NCBI GenBank assembly: GCA_942492935.1
Contig: OW818654.1
Location: forward strand, 2,542,001-2,606,000
Origin: JANJUO01 sp942492935
GTDB lineage: Bacteria > Bacteroidota > Ignavibacteria > Kapaibacteriales > UBA2268
Length of the DNA stretch: 64,000 nucleotides
Direction of reading: 5' to 3'
Below the pieces are notes generated by a model. That model did no database searches. It was not told where the DNA came from and was given only the letters and a program-made list of their open reading frames with translations. How positions within the stretch are numbered: the stretch's first letter is position 1; the number at the start of each line of letters is the position of its first letter. Position numbers and translations under genes: made by a program. Shown piece by piece: positions 45,501 through 54,081 of this stretch.

Positions 45501-46187
45501 ATGGAAGCAATTTATATACCCGAACTGAATGAATTTTCTACAAATTTGGTTATTCCTTATGAAGAATCGCAACATATCAAAGCACTAAGATTAAAAGTTG
45601 GCGATAATATTTCTGTGATTAATGGTAAGGGAATAATTGCAAATTGTAACTTGATTGACATTAATAAAAATCAGAGTTCAATACAAGTAAATTCTGTGGA
45701 GTTTAATGTTGGCGAAACTTCAATCAACATTTCAGTCGGAATTGGAATATTAGATAACCGTGATAGAATAGAATTTGCATTAGAAAAAGCTGTAGAATTA
45801 GGAGTAAATCATTTTTACCCTTTAATTACTGATTTCACACAAAGAAAAACAATTAATATAGATAGGTTACAGCAAAAAGGAATTGCTTCATTAAAACAAT
45901 GCAAACGTTCAGTACTTACAGAAATACACAAACCAATCAAAATATCAGAATTAGTCGAAAGTTTTAATAATTTCGATTACATCATATTAGCTGATGAATT
46001 TGGACATAAACCATCTTCATTATCAGCGAAAAATGTATTGATATTAGTTGGTCCCGAAGGTGGCTTTTCAAAAAATGAAATTGAAATAATTAAAAAATCA
46101 GCAAATACAATTTGCTGGAATTTAGGTAACAGACGTCTAAGAGCTGAAACAGCACTAATTTCAACATTGGCATGTTTGAATTTTTAA
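45501..46187 (+). CDS. rsmE: 16S rRNA (uracil-1498-N3)-methyltransferase
   Basis: Methylates U1498 of 16S rRNA using S-adenosylmethionine. A SPOUT-class fold with an N-terminal PUA-like part (SQHIKALRLKVGDNISVINGKG). Family motifs: EKAVELGVNHFYPLITDFTQ, SLKQCKRSVLTEIHKP, LVGPEGGFSKNEIE (the trefoil-knot loop) and NLGNRRLRAETALIST. 228 aa. It starts 3 bases after the beta-barrel gene and converges with the histidine kinase gene, with only 9 bases between stops. Confidence 0.95.
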   Translation: MEAIYIPELNEFSTNLVIPYEESQHIKALRLKVGDNISVINGKGIIANCNLIDINKNQSSIQVNSVEFNVGETSINISVGIGILDNRDRIEFALEKAVELGVNHFYPLITDFTQRKTINIDRLQQKGIASLKQCKRSVLTEIHKPIKISELVESFNNFDYIILADEFGHKPSSLSAKNVLILVGPEGGFSKNEIEIIKKSANTICWNLGNRRLRAETALISTLACLNF

Positions 46188-46196
46188 GAATTGCGA

Positions 46197-48041
46197 TTAA
46201 ATTGGCAATGTAAATTTAAATGTACTACCTACATTTACTTCACTTTCAACCCAAATTTTACCTTTATGCAGTTCTACAAATTCTTTACATAGAATAAGAC
46301 CCAATCCTGTTCCTTTTTCTTTTAGCGTTCCTAATGTAGTAACATTTACATCAATTCTGAAAAGTTTGCTAATAGTATCTTGACACATACCGATACCATT
46401 GTCAATTACAGAAACTTCAATCTTATCTTCATATTTTTTGGCATTAATTTTAATAATACCATTTTCAGGTGTAAATTTAATAGCATTAGATAACAAATTT
46501 CTGATAACCGTGGTAATCATATTTTTATCAATATTTAGAAAAATTGTGGAATCAATTTGGTTTAAAATTTTTATTTTTTTATTATCGGCAGTTGGTTTTG
46601 CTAAATTAATATTTTCGTCAATAATATTATTCAAGTTATTTGTTGATGGTTCAAATTGAATAGTACCTCTTTGTGAACGGCTCCACTCCAAAAGATTTTC
46701 AAGCAGAGAATATATATTTTTAGCAGAGTCTTTCATTAATTCAATAAATTCTAACTTTTCCTCTTCAGTAAAATCAAGATGTGCATCATATAGTAATTTA
46801 GTCAATTCACGAAAACTGCCTAATGGACTTTTTAAATCGTGTGCAATAATTGAAAAGAATTTATCTTTTGTGGCATTTAACTCATTTATATTGTCATAAG
46901 CAGCTTGTAATTCTTCTTTTGCTTGTCTGATTTGCTCATTCTGTTCAAAAAGCAATTCATTTTCTTTTTTCTTTAATTTAATCTGTCTCCAAAGTAAAAA
47001 TCCTGCAATAATAACAAGTATTACAACAACAAACAAAAGATAATTAACTAAATCTTTCAGTTTACTTTCTCTTTTAAGTAAATCATTTTCGATGCCTTGT
47101 TTGTAAACTTTTTGTTCTAATTCCAAAGCCATAATATTTTTTGATAATTTAGTATCGGCTCCTTTTTTTTCTAACCATAGCAACTTTTGAAGATATTTTG
47201 CCAAAGAATCATCCAACTTTAATTTCGTATAAATTTCAGTGGCGACTTGATAAGCATTATATAATTCATAACTTGAAGAATCATTTTCAATAGTTTCAAT
47301 TGCTTTATTCATCATTTGAATTGAATTATTCTTATTACCTAATTCAAGTTCCAACAATGCTAAACTATAATAGTTCTCGCAAATTTCTGGAAATACTTTC
47401 AAAGGAATTAATATTTGATTAGATTTATTAAAATAAAATGCAGCAGAATCATACATTTTTTTCTCATGAAATAAATCACCTAAATTATTATAATTGTTAG
47501 CTAAAATATTCAAATTGTCTTTTTTTGAAAATTCTATACTTAAATAATAATAATAATAAGCACTATCAATATTACCCATATCACGTTGCATATCGCCTAT
47601 TCTATTTAACACTTTTGCTTTTAACGACTGGTCAATATTGTTTTGAGGATTCATTGCATTTTTGAAATACTGGTCAGCTTTTTTAAAATCCTTTAAATGA
47701 CGATAAATTGCTCCCATTGAACTATATAAAACTCCAAGATATTCATTCATCTTATATTTTAACATCAACTTTTCTGCTTCTAAATAAGCTTCAACAGACT
47801 TGTCATTCCAACCAGTTTTTGAAAAATACAGTCCAATATACATTAAAGCAAATGCTTCACTTGTTTTTTTGTTATTTTGAAGTGATGAATTTCTCAATTG
47901 AGTTGCTTTAACATAAAGTGTATCAGGATTACTTTTCAACAATTCATCAAATTCATTTTTAAAATTTTGTAAATCATCGCAATATACAGATTGCCAAGAT
48001 ACCAATAAAAATAAAGTAAAAAAAATATATTTCATATACAA
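46197..48041 (-). CDS. TPR-containing membrane histidine kinase
   Basis: Predicted inner-membrane sensor kinase, 614 aa. An N-terminal signal-like helix (MKYIFFTLFLLVSWQSVYC) leads to a periplasmic TPR array (~30-300), with repeats such as AYYYYYLSIEFSKKDNLNILANNYNNLGDLF. One transmembrane helix (LVNYLLFVVVILVIIAGFLLW, ~333-353), a coiled coil, then HisKA FFSIIAHDLKSPLGSFREL and ATPase blocks TTVIRNLLSNAIKFT, DNGIGM and GTGLGLILCKEFVELHKG. Tetratricopeptide sensor kinases of this layout are common in Bacteroidota. No response regulator adjoins it. Two ATG codons open the frame; the second (MKYIFF) gives the better signal peptide. Confidence 0.88.
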   Translation of the reverse strand: MYMKYIFFTLFLLVSWQSVYCDDLQNFKNEFDELLKSNPDTLYVKATQLRNSSLQNNKKTSEAFALMYIGLYFSKTGWNDKSVEAYLEAEKLMLKYKMNEYLGVLYSSMGAIYRHLKDFKKADQYFKNAMNPQNNIDQSLKAKVLNRIGDMQRDMGNIDSAYYYYYLSIEFSKKDNLNILANNYNNLGDLFHEKKMYDSAAFYFNKSNQILIPLKVFPEICENYYSLALLELELGNKNNSIQMMNKAIETIENDSSSYELYNAYQVATEIYTKLKLDDSLAKYLQKLLWLEKKGADTKLSKNIMALELEQKVYKQGIENDLLKRESKLKDLVNYLLFVVVILVIIAGFLLWRQIKLKKKENELLFEQNEQIRQAKEELQAAYDNINELNATKDKFFSIIAHDLKSPLGSFRELTKLLYDAHLDFTEEEKLEFIELMKDSAKNIYSLLENLLEWSRSQRGTIQFEPSTNNLNNIIDENINLAKPTADNKKIKILNQIDSTIFLNIDKNMITTVIRNLLSNAIKFTPENGIIKINAKKYEDKIEVSVIDNGIGMCQDTISKLFRIDVNVTTLGTLKEKGTGLGLILCKEFVELHKGKIWVESEVNVGSTFKFTLPI

Positions 48042-48179
48042 TAATCATCATAATAATATACAAGCATGCAATATAACACATTATTCAAAAATAAAAAAGA
48101 ATAATTGAGTGCAAATAAAAAATGCAGTTAAAAATCTATATGCATTATTATATTAAATGATTAAATTGACTAACTTCAC

Positions 48180-51100
48180 CTAAAATTTTATTAATTTATA
48201 TGTTTTTATTGCTTGATTTTCTGTAATAGTCAAATAATAAGTGCCATTTATGTAAGCTGACAAATCAATAATTAAAGAGTTTGATTCAATTTTCAATTTG
48301 TCAGTTATTTCAATATCTCTTCCTATAATATCAGTCATAATAATTTGACTATTATTTGATAATTGAATATTATCAATTTTAATTGTTGATGTAGTTGGGT
48401 TTGGATATATTGAATATTCATCTTCATTAAATTCATTAAAATCTACATCTGCAATTATATCATAAGTACTATCAGCACAAATATCCCACGAAAGAATTTC
48501 ATGACTCATAAAATCGTAATTAGTAGCAGATGTGAAGCCAATCCAAGCAAACTCACCTTTTGAAAGCTCAAGCAATTTGCTAATATCAATATTTTTACTT
48601 AAAATCAAAGTAGAAAATTTATTTGTAGAGTCAAGATATACTGAAAACAATTTTGAATCACCATCATACTTAATCTTGCTATAATAAATTGTACCGTAAG
48701 GATTCATCAGAACAACATCACTATTTATAGCTAAAGTAGAAATAGAATTATGTTCTGATGTGTTTGCATATTTCCCATTTGACATTATAGCAACATGATT
48801 ACCATTTGGATCATTATATTTTGAGGTATTATCATTATAAAACATATCATATTCTACAGCTATGGAATTTGGTATTCCATTATAACCAATTTCAGCACCA
48901 AATCCACCGATTGCTTCATGGCTGCTATTCTGAATTACAAATGCAATACCATCTGCTCCGGGTAGAGGTAAATCAATATTACTTGATGCTGTTTTGGGAT
49001 TAATCATTCGAAAAGAAAAAGTTGTTTCAAATGACTTATTTACATTGAATTGAATTTTTTGCCATACTGCCCCACGTTGGTAATTCATACTATTAGTCAA
49101 AACTATTTTATTATTTTTAATAAATGAATTACCTACAAACGATAATGTTCCAAAATCTTTCAAAGAATTTAAACTAAAAAAGTTTTTACAATTATTATTG
49201 ATTTCTAAAATGTATCCATCAATTGAGGTGTGAAATTTTTCTTGATAAGAATCTGAGGTTATCGGCAAATTATTACTTTCTGTCCAGCCAACACTATAAA
49301 GAATATTGTTCTTTAAAAAAATATCTTTACCATAATCATTTGATTTACCACCAAAATACGTTGCCCATTCAGGATTTAGTTCTTCATCAAATTTGAGAAT
49401 AAATTGGTCTGCCATACCTTGATTTTCAGTATAGATGGTATTTTCTGAAGTCCATAAATCCTTACTTTCTGTAAAACCTGATAAATAAATTTTGTCGTTA
49501 TTATCAATACAAATACCACCCCACTGTGCATTAGTAGCAGATGTACCTTCGGAAGCAGAACCACCAAAGTATGTTGATTTTAATGTATTACCATCATTGT
49601 CAAACTTTGAGATATAAACATCCCACATACCATTATTCTTAGACTGGAAATTACCTTGTGTATTTGGTAAATCATTACTATTGGTATAACCTGTTACATA
49701 AATATTACCTTTACTATCAGCAATTAAATTTCGGCTCATATCATTATTGGAACCGCCATATAATCTTGACCAAACTGGTTGACCAGTTGAATCATACTTA
49801 ACTATAAAAGTATCGAACTGTCCCTTATATTTTGGACTGATAGTATTAATAATAGGAAAATTTGAACTATTTGTAAAACCACTTTGAAAAACTTCAAAAC
49901 TATCAGTAACATAGAAACCTTCCATTACGTCAGCGCCCGAACTCCCCAAATAAGAAGAATAAAGCAACTTGCCATCATTAGTCATTTTAGCTAAAAATGA
50001 ATCCAAATCACCAGTAGCATTTTTTTGATAAGCATCTTTAGTTAAAGGGAAATTTGAACTTATTGTTCTCCCAGAAAGCCATATATTATCATTTTTGTCT
50101 ATATCGAAAATTGTAAATGAGTCATAATCATTACCACCAAGAAATGTAGCGTATAATATTTCTCCGTCTTTATTAAGTTTTCCAATTAAACCGTCTGCTC
50201 CACCTTTTAAATATTTTTGATATGCGTTATTGGTTGTATATAAATTACTACTTTCACTATCACCACCAACCCAGATATTACCTTTTGAGTCCAATTTAAT
50301 ATTATAAACATAATCTCTACTGCTTCCACCCCAATATGTACTCCATATCATATTTTTGTTCTTATCTATTTTTAGAATATAAATATCATTACTGCCTTCA
50401 AATTTAGAATCAATCTTACCTGATATTATTGGCAAGTCATTACTTGTTGTCATACCAGCTACATACATACTACCTTCATCATCAACGGCAATACTCATAA
50501 TCCAATCATTTCCATTACCACCGATATAAGTACAATAATCAATTTTTTGGTCTATACTATTTAATAGAATATCTGATTCTGAAATTTTATCAGTTATATT
50601 TCCTGAAAAAGTTACTTCAGTTAATCCATTTAAATTATTGATTTGTAGAAATTCTGGCAAATTAATTGAAAATATTCCATTTTGATTCATTAGATGAATA
50701 GAACTATTTTTATTATCAAATATTTCATTGCTTGATAATTCAAATAGTTTAACATTTTCTAACTTTATATAATTATTTAAAAGTTCTATTTCTAATTTTA
50801 ATTCATTATCATAATTAAATTTCATTTCAATTTTATCCTCAAAAGTATATTTGATACTTTTGATTGACCTGATATTTGTTTTAACAAAATCCCCTGAATA
50901 GATATTTAATTTTGCATCATTATATTCAATTTTATATGTTGGAATACATACAAACTTGAATGATAAAAAATTTTGAATATTGTTTACAATCTTGTTATCA
51001 ACTTGATTTGAAGAAACAATATTGAAATCAATTTTATCCTTATTAAAATCAATTATGAATTTATCATCAGAAAAGACCGCAATTGAATTAATATTTTTGG

Positions 51101-51215
51101 GTGATAAATCATTTGAATTGAAGAATTTTGGTTTGTTGTAATTAGTTCCAGATAAAAGAGGAAAATAAGATAAGATGAACATAGCAACTATAATAACTTT
51201 TGCAAAGTGATTCAT
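48180..51215 (-). CDS. T9SS-exported protein with SBBP propeller repeats and L-type lectin domain
   Basis: Large secreted or surface protein. The start at 51215 (MNHFAKVIIVAMFILSYFPL) is preferred over an in-frame ATG at 51266 because GGAG lies 7 bases upstream and the signal peptide starts there. Residues ~215-690 carry about nine SBBP blades, e.g. YIGGNGNDWIMSIAVDDEGSMYVAG and YFGGKSNDYGKDIFL. Residues ~700-915 resemble a legume-type lectin (GADGIAFVIQNSS, IAVEYDMFYN, GNHVAIMSNG, AWIGFTSAT). The last ~80 residues are a T9SS sorting domain (IYPNPTTSTIKIDN ... TYKLIKF). Likely carbohydrate-binding adhesin; ligand unknown. Confidence 0.87.
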   Translation of the reverse strand: MNHFAKVIIVAMFILSYFPLLSGTNYNKPKFFNSNDLSPKNINSIAVFSDDKFIIDFNKDKIDFNIVSSNQVDNKIVNNIQNFLSFKFVCIPTYKIEYNDAKLNIYSGDFVKTNIRSIKSIKYTFEDKIEMKFNYDNELKLEIELLNNYIKLENVKLFELSSNEIFDNKNSSIHLMNQNGIFSINLPEFLQINNLNGLTEVTFSGNITDKISESDILLNSIDQKIDYCTYIGGNGNDWIMSIAVDDEGSMYVAGMTTSNDLPIISGKIDSKFEGSNDIYILKIDKNKNMIWSTYWGGSSRDYVYNIKLDSKGNIWVGGDSESSNLYTTNNAYQKYLKGGADGLIGKLNKDGEILYATFLGGNDYDSFTIFDIDKNDNIWLSGRTISSNFPLTKDAYQKNATGDLDSFLAKMTNDGKLLYSSYLGSSGADVMEGFYVTDSFEVFQSGFTNSSNFPIINTISPKYKGQFDTFIVKYDSTGQPVWSRLYGGSNNDMSRNLIADSKGNIYVTGYTNSNDLPNTQGNFQSKNNGMWDVYISKFDNDGNTLKSTYFGGSASEGTSATNAQWGGICIDNNDKIYLSGFTESKDLWTSENTIYTENQGMADQFILKFDEELNPEWATYFGGKSNDYGKDIFLKNNILYSVGWTESNNLPITSDSYQEKFHTSIDGYILEINNNCKNFFSLNSLKDFGTLSFVGNSFIKNNKIVLTNSMNYQRGAVWQKIQFNVNKSFETTFSFRMINPKTASSNIDLPLPGADGIAFVIQNSSHEAIGGFGAEIGYNGIPNSIAVEYDMFYNDNTSKYNDPNGNHVAIMSNGKYANTSEHNSISTLAINSDVVLMNPYGTIYYSKIKYDGDSKLFSVYLDSTNKFSTLILSKNIDISKLLELSKGEFAWIGFTSATNYDFMSHEILSWDICADSTYDIIADVDFNEFNEDEYSIYPNPTTSTIKIDNIQLSNNSQIIMTDIIGRDIEITDKLKIESNSLIIDLSAYINGTYYLTITENQAIKTYKLIKF

Positions 51216-51453
51216 AATGAGACTCCATTTCTTACTATTATTATTATTTGATTTATAGATTTTCATAAATATTAGAAATCATCATAAAATTCTTTGCAAT
51301 TTAAATAAATTCTTTCAAATAAAAAAATTATTTTGCATTTTATGGCAATTTTGCTTTAAATTTTAATTCCTATTTTCATTAAATGCTGTTTTAAAACTGA
51401 AAATGGGTAAATAATCTTGGTTTTAGAATTTGATTCTTAATCAACTTTTGATT

Positions 51454-52125
51454 TTAATCTTGCTTAATATATTTTTTTTGTTCTTGATACGCTTTAGTTA
51501 TTTCATTTTTTAATTCACAATATTTTTTAATTTCGGTAAGTTTTCTGAGTGAATTTAACGTAATTGAACTTTTACTCCTTTCATAATTATCAAGTCTATA
51601 TGTTGGTAAAACATAAAAATCCCATTGTTCCATTTTTAAGGGGTCAATAGTATTTTGGTCTTTATGTTTCAAATGACAAAACACATAAATGTCAGCTTGT
51701 CTTTTCTGTTTTCCTCTATACATATTTGATTCTATGTCCCAATTTCTTGCAGACTTAATTGAAAATGAAATAGTTGAAAAATCTTTTTGACACCAACTTT
51801 GTATATAGGCAGCAGATTTTACTTCGATTTTTATTCCGTCTTCATTTGTCAAATCATAAGCATCCCATTCGTTCCGTAAATCTTTATTATCCAAACCAAT
51901 TGCAGTTCCAACAATAAATTCGGCAAATCTTCCACGACTTGTATTACTCAAAAGGTCAGACGAGTTCCAACGCCAAAAATCCAACAGATTATAGTTTAAA
52001 GATTGTTCATTATTGGTTAAATACTCTTTTCCAGTTTTCGGATTTGCTTGTATTTCTTTAAGTTGATTCATTTGAAAATCTGTCTCACATGTAAATTGAT
52101 GTTTTTCCTTGTTGCTAATTATCAT
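51454..52125 (-). CDS. Putative PD-(D/E)XK-fold nuclease, uncharacterised
   Basis: 223 aa, not recognised as a named family with known function. The centre fits a PD-(D/E)XK core: a Glu in RGRFAEFIVGTAIGL, then EWDAYDL, GIKIEVKSAAYIQSW (Asp ... Glu-Val-Lys) and ISFSIKSARNW. The N-terminal part may bind a partner; the C-terminal third (KKYCELKNEITKAYQEQKKYI) is helical and charged. No methyltransferase or other restriction subunit is adjacent. The ATG at 52125 falls at the conserved end of a leader repeat (52123-52199) shared with the two neighbouring accessory loci, and GAGAGGA sits about 10 bases upstream. Defence or DNA-processing role is an inference. Confidence 0.65.
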   Translation of the reverse strand: MIISNKEKHQFTCETDFQMNQLKEIQANPKTGKEYLTNNEQSLNYNLLDFWRWNSSDLLSNTSRGRFAEFIVGTAIGLDNKDLRNEWDAYDLTNEDGIKIEVKSAAYIQSWCQKDFSTISFSIKSARNWDIESNMYRGKQKRQADIYVFCHLKHKDQNTIDPLKMEQWDFYVLPTYRLDNYERSKSSITLNSLRKLTEIKKYCELKNEITKAYQEQKKYIKQD

Positions 52126-52199
52126 TTATCTACAATCCTCTCAATAACTGACAAAATAAAATTACTAAATTAACATTTTAATTTAAATTATATTGAATG
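52123..52199 (-). repeat. Leader repeat, copy 1 (upstream of PD-(D/E)XK gene)
   Basis: On the plus strand it reads CATTTATCTACAATCCTCTC followed by AATAACTGACAAAATAAAATT. The CAT is the inverse complement of the start codon of the 51454-52125 gene. It aligns over ~77 bases with copies at 53160-53237 and 54079-54155, best in the first 50 bases. In the gene sense it carries a GAGAGGA ribosome site and an AT-rich promoter-like part. Confidence 0.75.
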
Positions 52200-52212
52200 T
52201 AAATTTCAATCC

Positions 52213-53070
52213 CTAACTCTTTTTCAATTTATTAAGTTCATCTTGCAACTTTTTTATCATCTCATCTTTTTCTGCGAGTTTTTCATCTTTTTCCGCAAGT
52301 TTTGCATCTTTTTCTGCTAATTCCTGTTGTTGTCTGGATATTAATCTTTCTTTCCGTTCTAAATCTTCTAATATCTCATCTTCCACATCCATAGTTTTAC
52401 GGATTGAATCATCAGAAATTGCTTTAAGTAATTGTCTAATTACTGGTTTATATCTATCTGGATAATCATCCTCATTTATACTAACTTCCTGTACTTTTCC
52501 AGCTTCAAAAACACTTAACGCTTTTTCCAAATCGTTGCGTCTTTGCTTTTTAAGAGCGGGAATTTGAACAATTATACTATCATGTGTTAGCGTTTCGATA
52601 AAAAGTTCTCTGCCTTGAAGTATATCGCCGTTATAATTATCTAAATAATGCCGTTTTACACGAATAATTGGTATGTTTTTATTATAATCTAAACCATATC
52701 CAAGAAAATAAATTGTTATTATTGGTAATGGTATTATTTTATCTGCTTGTTCTATCGTATTTTGCTTTGAGCCATATTGCTCGGATAGATATTTCCGAAA
52801 TCGTATTAAATCGGTTGTGAATTTTGCTTTTTGTATTTCTATTAGTACAACTAATTTTTCACCATTTGACAAAACAATTTCTGCTTTAAAATCAATACGG
52901 TAAACAGTTAAGGTCTTGTTGTCTGGGTCAGTTGAAAATTCTTGAGGTCTTAATTCAAGCGAATTTATTTCTACTCCCAGAAGGTCTGAAATTAATAGTT
53001 TTGCAATCTTATTATCTGATAATAAGTATTTGAAAACTACATCATATATCGGATTGGCTACTTTTGTCAT
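52213..53070 (-). CDS. Rpn-family PD-(D/E)XK nuclease / putative transposase (PDDEXK_2)
   Basis: 285 aa. The typical start NPIYDVVFKYLLSDNKIAKLLISDLLG is followed by RIDFKAEIVLSNGEKLVVLIEIQKAK, supplying the Asp ... Glu-x-Gln-Lys catalytic residues, and FRKYLSEQYGSKQN. Rpn proteins cut DNA and can promote RecA-independent recombination; Bacteroidota members are often annotated as transposase-like without being mobile. The C-terminus is a coiled coil of heptads LAEKDAK, LAEKDEK, LAEKDEM encoded by a 21-bp tandem repeat. No terminal inverted repeats are seen. A leader repeat (copy 2) lies 90 bases upstream, but the ATG at 53070 is not at its conserved start codon. Confidence 0.85.
   Translation of the reverse strand: MTKVANPIYDVVFKYLLSDNKIAKLLISDLLGVEINSLELRPQEFSTDPDNKTLTVYRIDFKAEIVLSNGEKLVVLIEIQKAKFTTDLIRFRKYLSEQYGSKQNTIEQADKIIPLPIITIYFLGYGLDYNKNIPIIRVKRHYLDNYNGDILQGRELFIETLTHDSIIVQIPALKKQRRNDLEKALSVFEAGKVQEVSINEDDYPDRYKPVIRQLLKAISDDSIRKTMDVEDEILEDLERKERLISRQQQELAEKDAKLAEKDEKLAEKDEMIKKLQDELNKLKKS
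52263..52325. repeat. Three 21-bp tandem repeats inside the Rpn gene
   Basis: Three units each beginning CATCTTTTTCYGC (52263, 52284, 52305) encode heptads of the LAEKDxK coiled coil on the minus strand. In-frame gain or loss of units would lengthen or shorten the coil without a frameshift. Confidence 0.8.
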
Positions 53071-53383
53071 AATTTAATTTGTTTAAAATTTTCGGATAAA
53101 TTTACAAAAATATTAATCATTAGATAAATCATTTTGATTGAATTTTATTGTAAGTAGCTCATTTATCTACAATCCCCTCAATAAATGACAATGCAAAATT
53201 ACAAAAATATTAATTCAATTCAAAATATATTGAATTGAAAATTCATATAACGATGGAATTAAAATATACTGGTAAAAACAGATGATTTCAAGTTGTCCAA
53301 CTGCGCTAAAGTTGAAGTTGGTTACAATGATTGAATAACCTATTGACTTTGCAATTTTTATACCGCTTGCAGTGCAAGTTATT
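53071..53383. other. 313-bp spacer between Rpn gene and toxin-antitoxin pair
   Basis: Holds leader-repeat copy 2 (53160-53237) and a hairpin CCAACT (53297-53302) with AGTTGG (53316-53321). The conserved start codon of the repeat opens only a five-codon frame here (53145-53162, MSYLQ), as if the original downstream gene had been lost or replaced by the Rpn gene. No other gene recognised. Confidence 0.6.
53160..53237 (-). repeat. Leader repeat, copy 2 (upstream of Rpn gene)
   Basis: Plus-strand start CATTTATCTACAATCCCCTC then AATAAATGACAATGCAAAATT. In the minus-strand sense it contains TATTTTTG (complement of 53202-53209), a good match to the TAnnTTTG promoter box, then GAGGGGA and the conserved ATG at 53162. 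Most similar to copy 1 at its start-codon end and to copy 3 in the promoter part. Confidence 0.78.
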
Positions 53384-53683
53384 TTATAATCTTATCACTA
53401 AATCAAGTTGGCCTTCTAATCCCAATTGAACAATTTTTTGCAAAGTTGATAATCTTACCTCTTTGATATTATTCTCTATCTTTGAAATGTAAGATTTCGT
53501 AGTACCTACCTTTTCAGCTAATTCTGCTTGCGTCAATCCTCTTTCAAGTCGTGCTTCATGCAATAAAGTTCCAAGTTTAAAGTTCTTATAACCACTATCA
53601 AGTTCGTCCCTTGATTTAGTCCCTTTAACTCCATAATGCTTATCCTTAAATTCATCAAGAGTCATTTTGCTATTTGTTTTCAT
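53384..53683 (-). CDS. HigA-like antitoxin (XRE helix-turn-helix)
   Basis: DNA-binding antitoxin expected to neutralise the upstream-encoded toxin and repress the operon. Residues ~40-95 form an XRE helix-turn-helix: KLGTLLHEARLERGLTQAELAEKVGTTKSYISKIENN, then a helical VRLSTLQKIVQLGLEG tail. The start ATG at 53683 (MKTNSKMTLDEFK) is preferred to a longer in-frame ATG at 53767 that lies deep in the toxin gene; it overlaps the toxin 3' end by 14 bases, a usual arrangement for coupled pairs. 99 aa. The gene order toxin-antitoxin is that of HigBA systems. Confidence 0.88.
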   Translation of the reverse strand: MKTNSKMTLDEFKDKHYGVKGTKSRDELDSGYKNFKLGTLLHEARLERGLTQAELAEKVGTTKSYISKIENNIKEVRLSTLQKIVQLGLEGQLDLVIRL

Positions 53684-54020
53684 TTTCGTATTCCTCTTTA
53701 ATTTTAAGTGCTTGTTCAATTTCTTTCTTAGGTGTCTTTTGCGTTTTCTTATGAAATCCGTTAGCAAGGATGATAAGTTTCCCTATGTCAAAAAAACAAA
53801 AGACTCTAAAAATATCACTCCCAAACTTTATCCTGATTTCATATAATCCATCAGTGGATTCAATATGTTTAAGATAAGTCTCAGGTATTCTTTCCATCTC
53901 TTCAATTAACTCAATAGTCCAAATAATTTTTGACTTGATCTTCTCTGGTTGTTTAACAAAGAAATTCTCAAAGTAATCTTTGTAGAAAATTGCTGTCCTA
54001 TATTTTCGCTTAGATTCCAT
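53670..54020 (-). CDS. HigB-like toxin (RelE/ParE superfamily, Gp49/DUF891 type)
   Basis: Predicted mRNA-interferase-like toxin of 116 aa. Typical features: YFENFFVKQPEKIKSKIIWTIELIEEMERIPETYLKHIESTDGLYEIRIKFGSDIFRVFCFFDIGKLIILANGFHKKTQKTPKKEI is the conserved fold (residues ~14-100), with YEIRIK, FRVFCFF and NGFHKKTQKTP as the family signature strands. Its ATG overlaps the end of a 23-codon leader frame (54010-54081) that starts at the leader repeat, suggesting translational coupling; no ribosome site directly precedes the toxin ATG. Confidence 0.87.
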   Translation of the reverse strand: MESKRKYRTAIFYKDYFENFFVKQPEKIKSKIIWTIELIEEMERIPETYLKHIESTDGLYEIRIKFGSDIFRVFCFFDIGKLIILANGFHKKTQKTPKKEIEQALKIKEEYENENK

Positions 54021-54081
54021 TTAACCAAATTTCGATTAGTTTCACTAAATTACAACTATTTAAATCATAGTACCAACTCAT
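54010..54081 (-). CDS. 23-codon leader peptide upstream of the toxin
   Basis: From the conserved ATG of leader-repeat copy 3, the frame reads MSWYYDLNSCNLVKLIEIWL then NGI and stops at 54010, overlapping the toxin start (54020) by 11 bases. AAAGG lies about 10 bases upstream of its ATG while the toxin has no ribosome site of its own, so the leader may deliver ribosomes to the toxin. Could be a chance frame. Confidence 0.4.
   Translation of the reverse strand: MSWYYDLNSCNLVKLIEIWLNGI

Noticed and set aside
52213..53070. Insertion sequence around the Rpn-type transposase-like gene
   Set aside because: No terminal inverted repeats or target duplications flank it, and the family is usually nuclease-like rather than an IS transposase.
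53297..53321. Hairpin CCAACT...AGTTGG as terminator of the toxin-antitoxin operon
   Set aside because: The stem is only six base pairs with a 13-base loop and no T tract on the minus-strand side.
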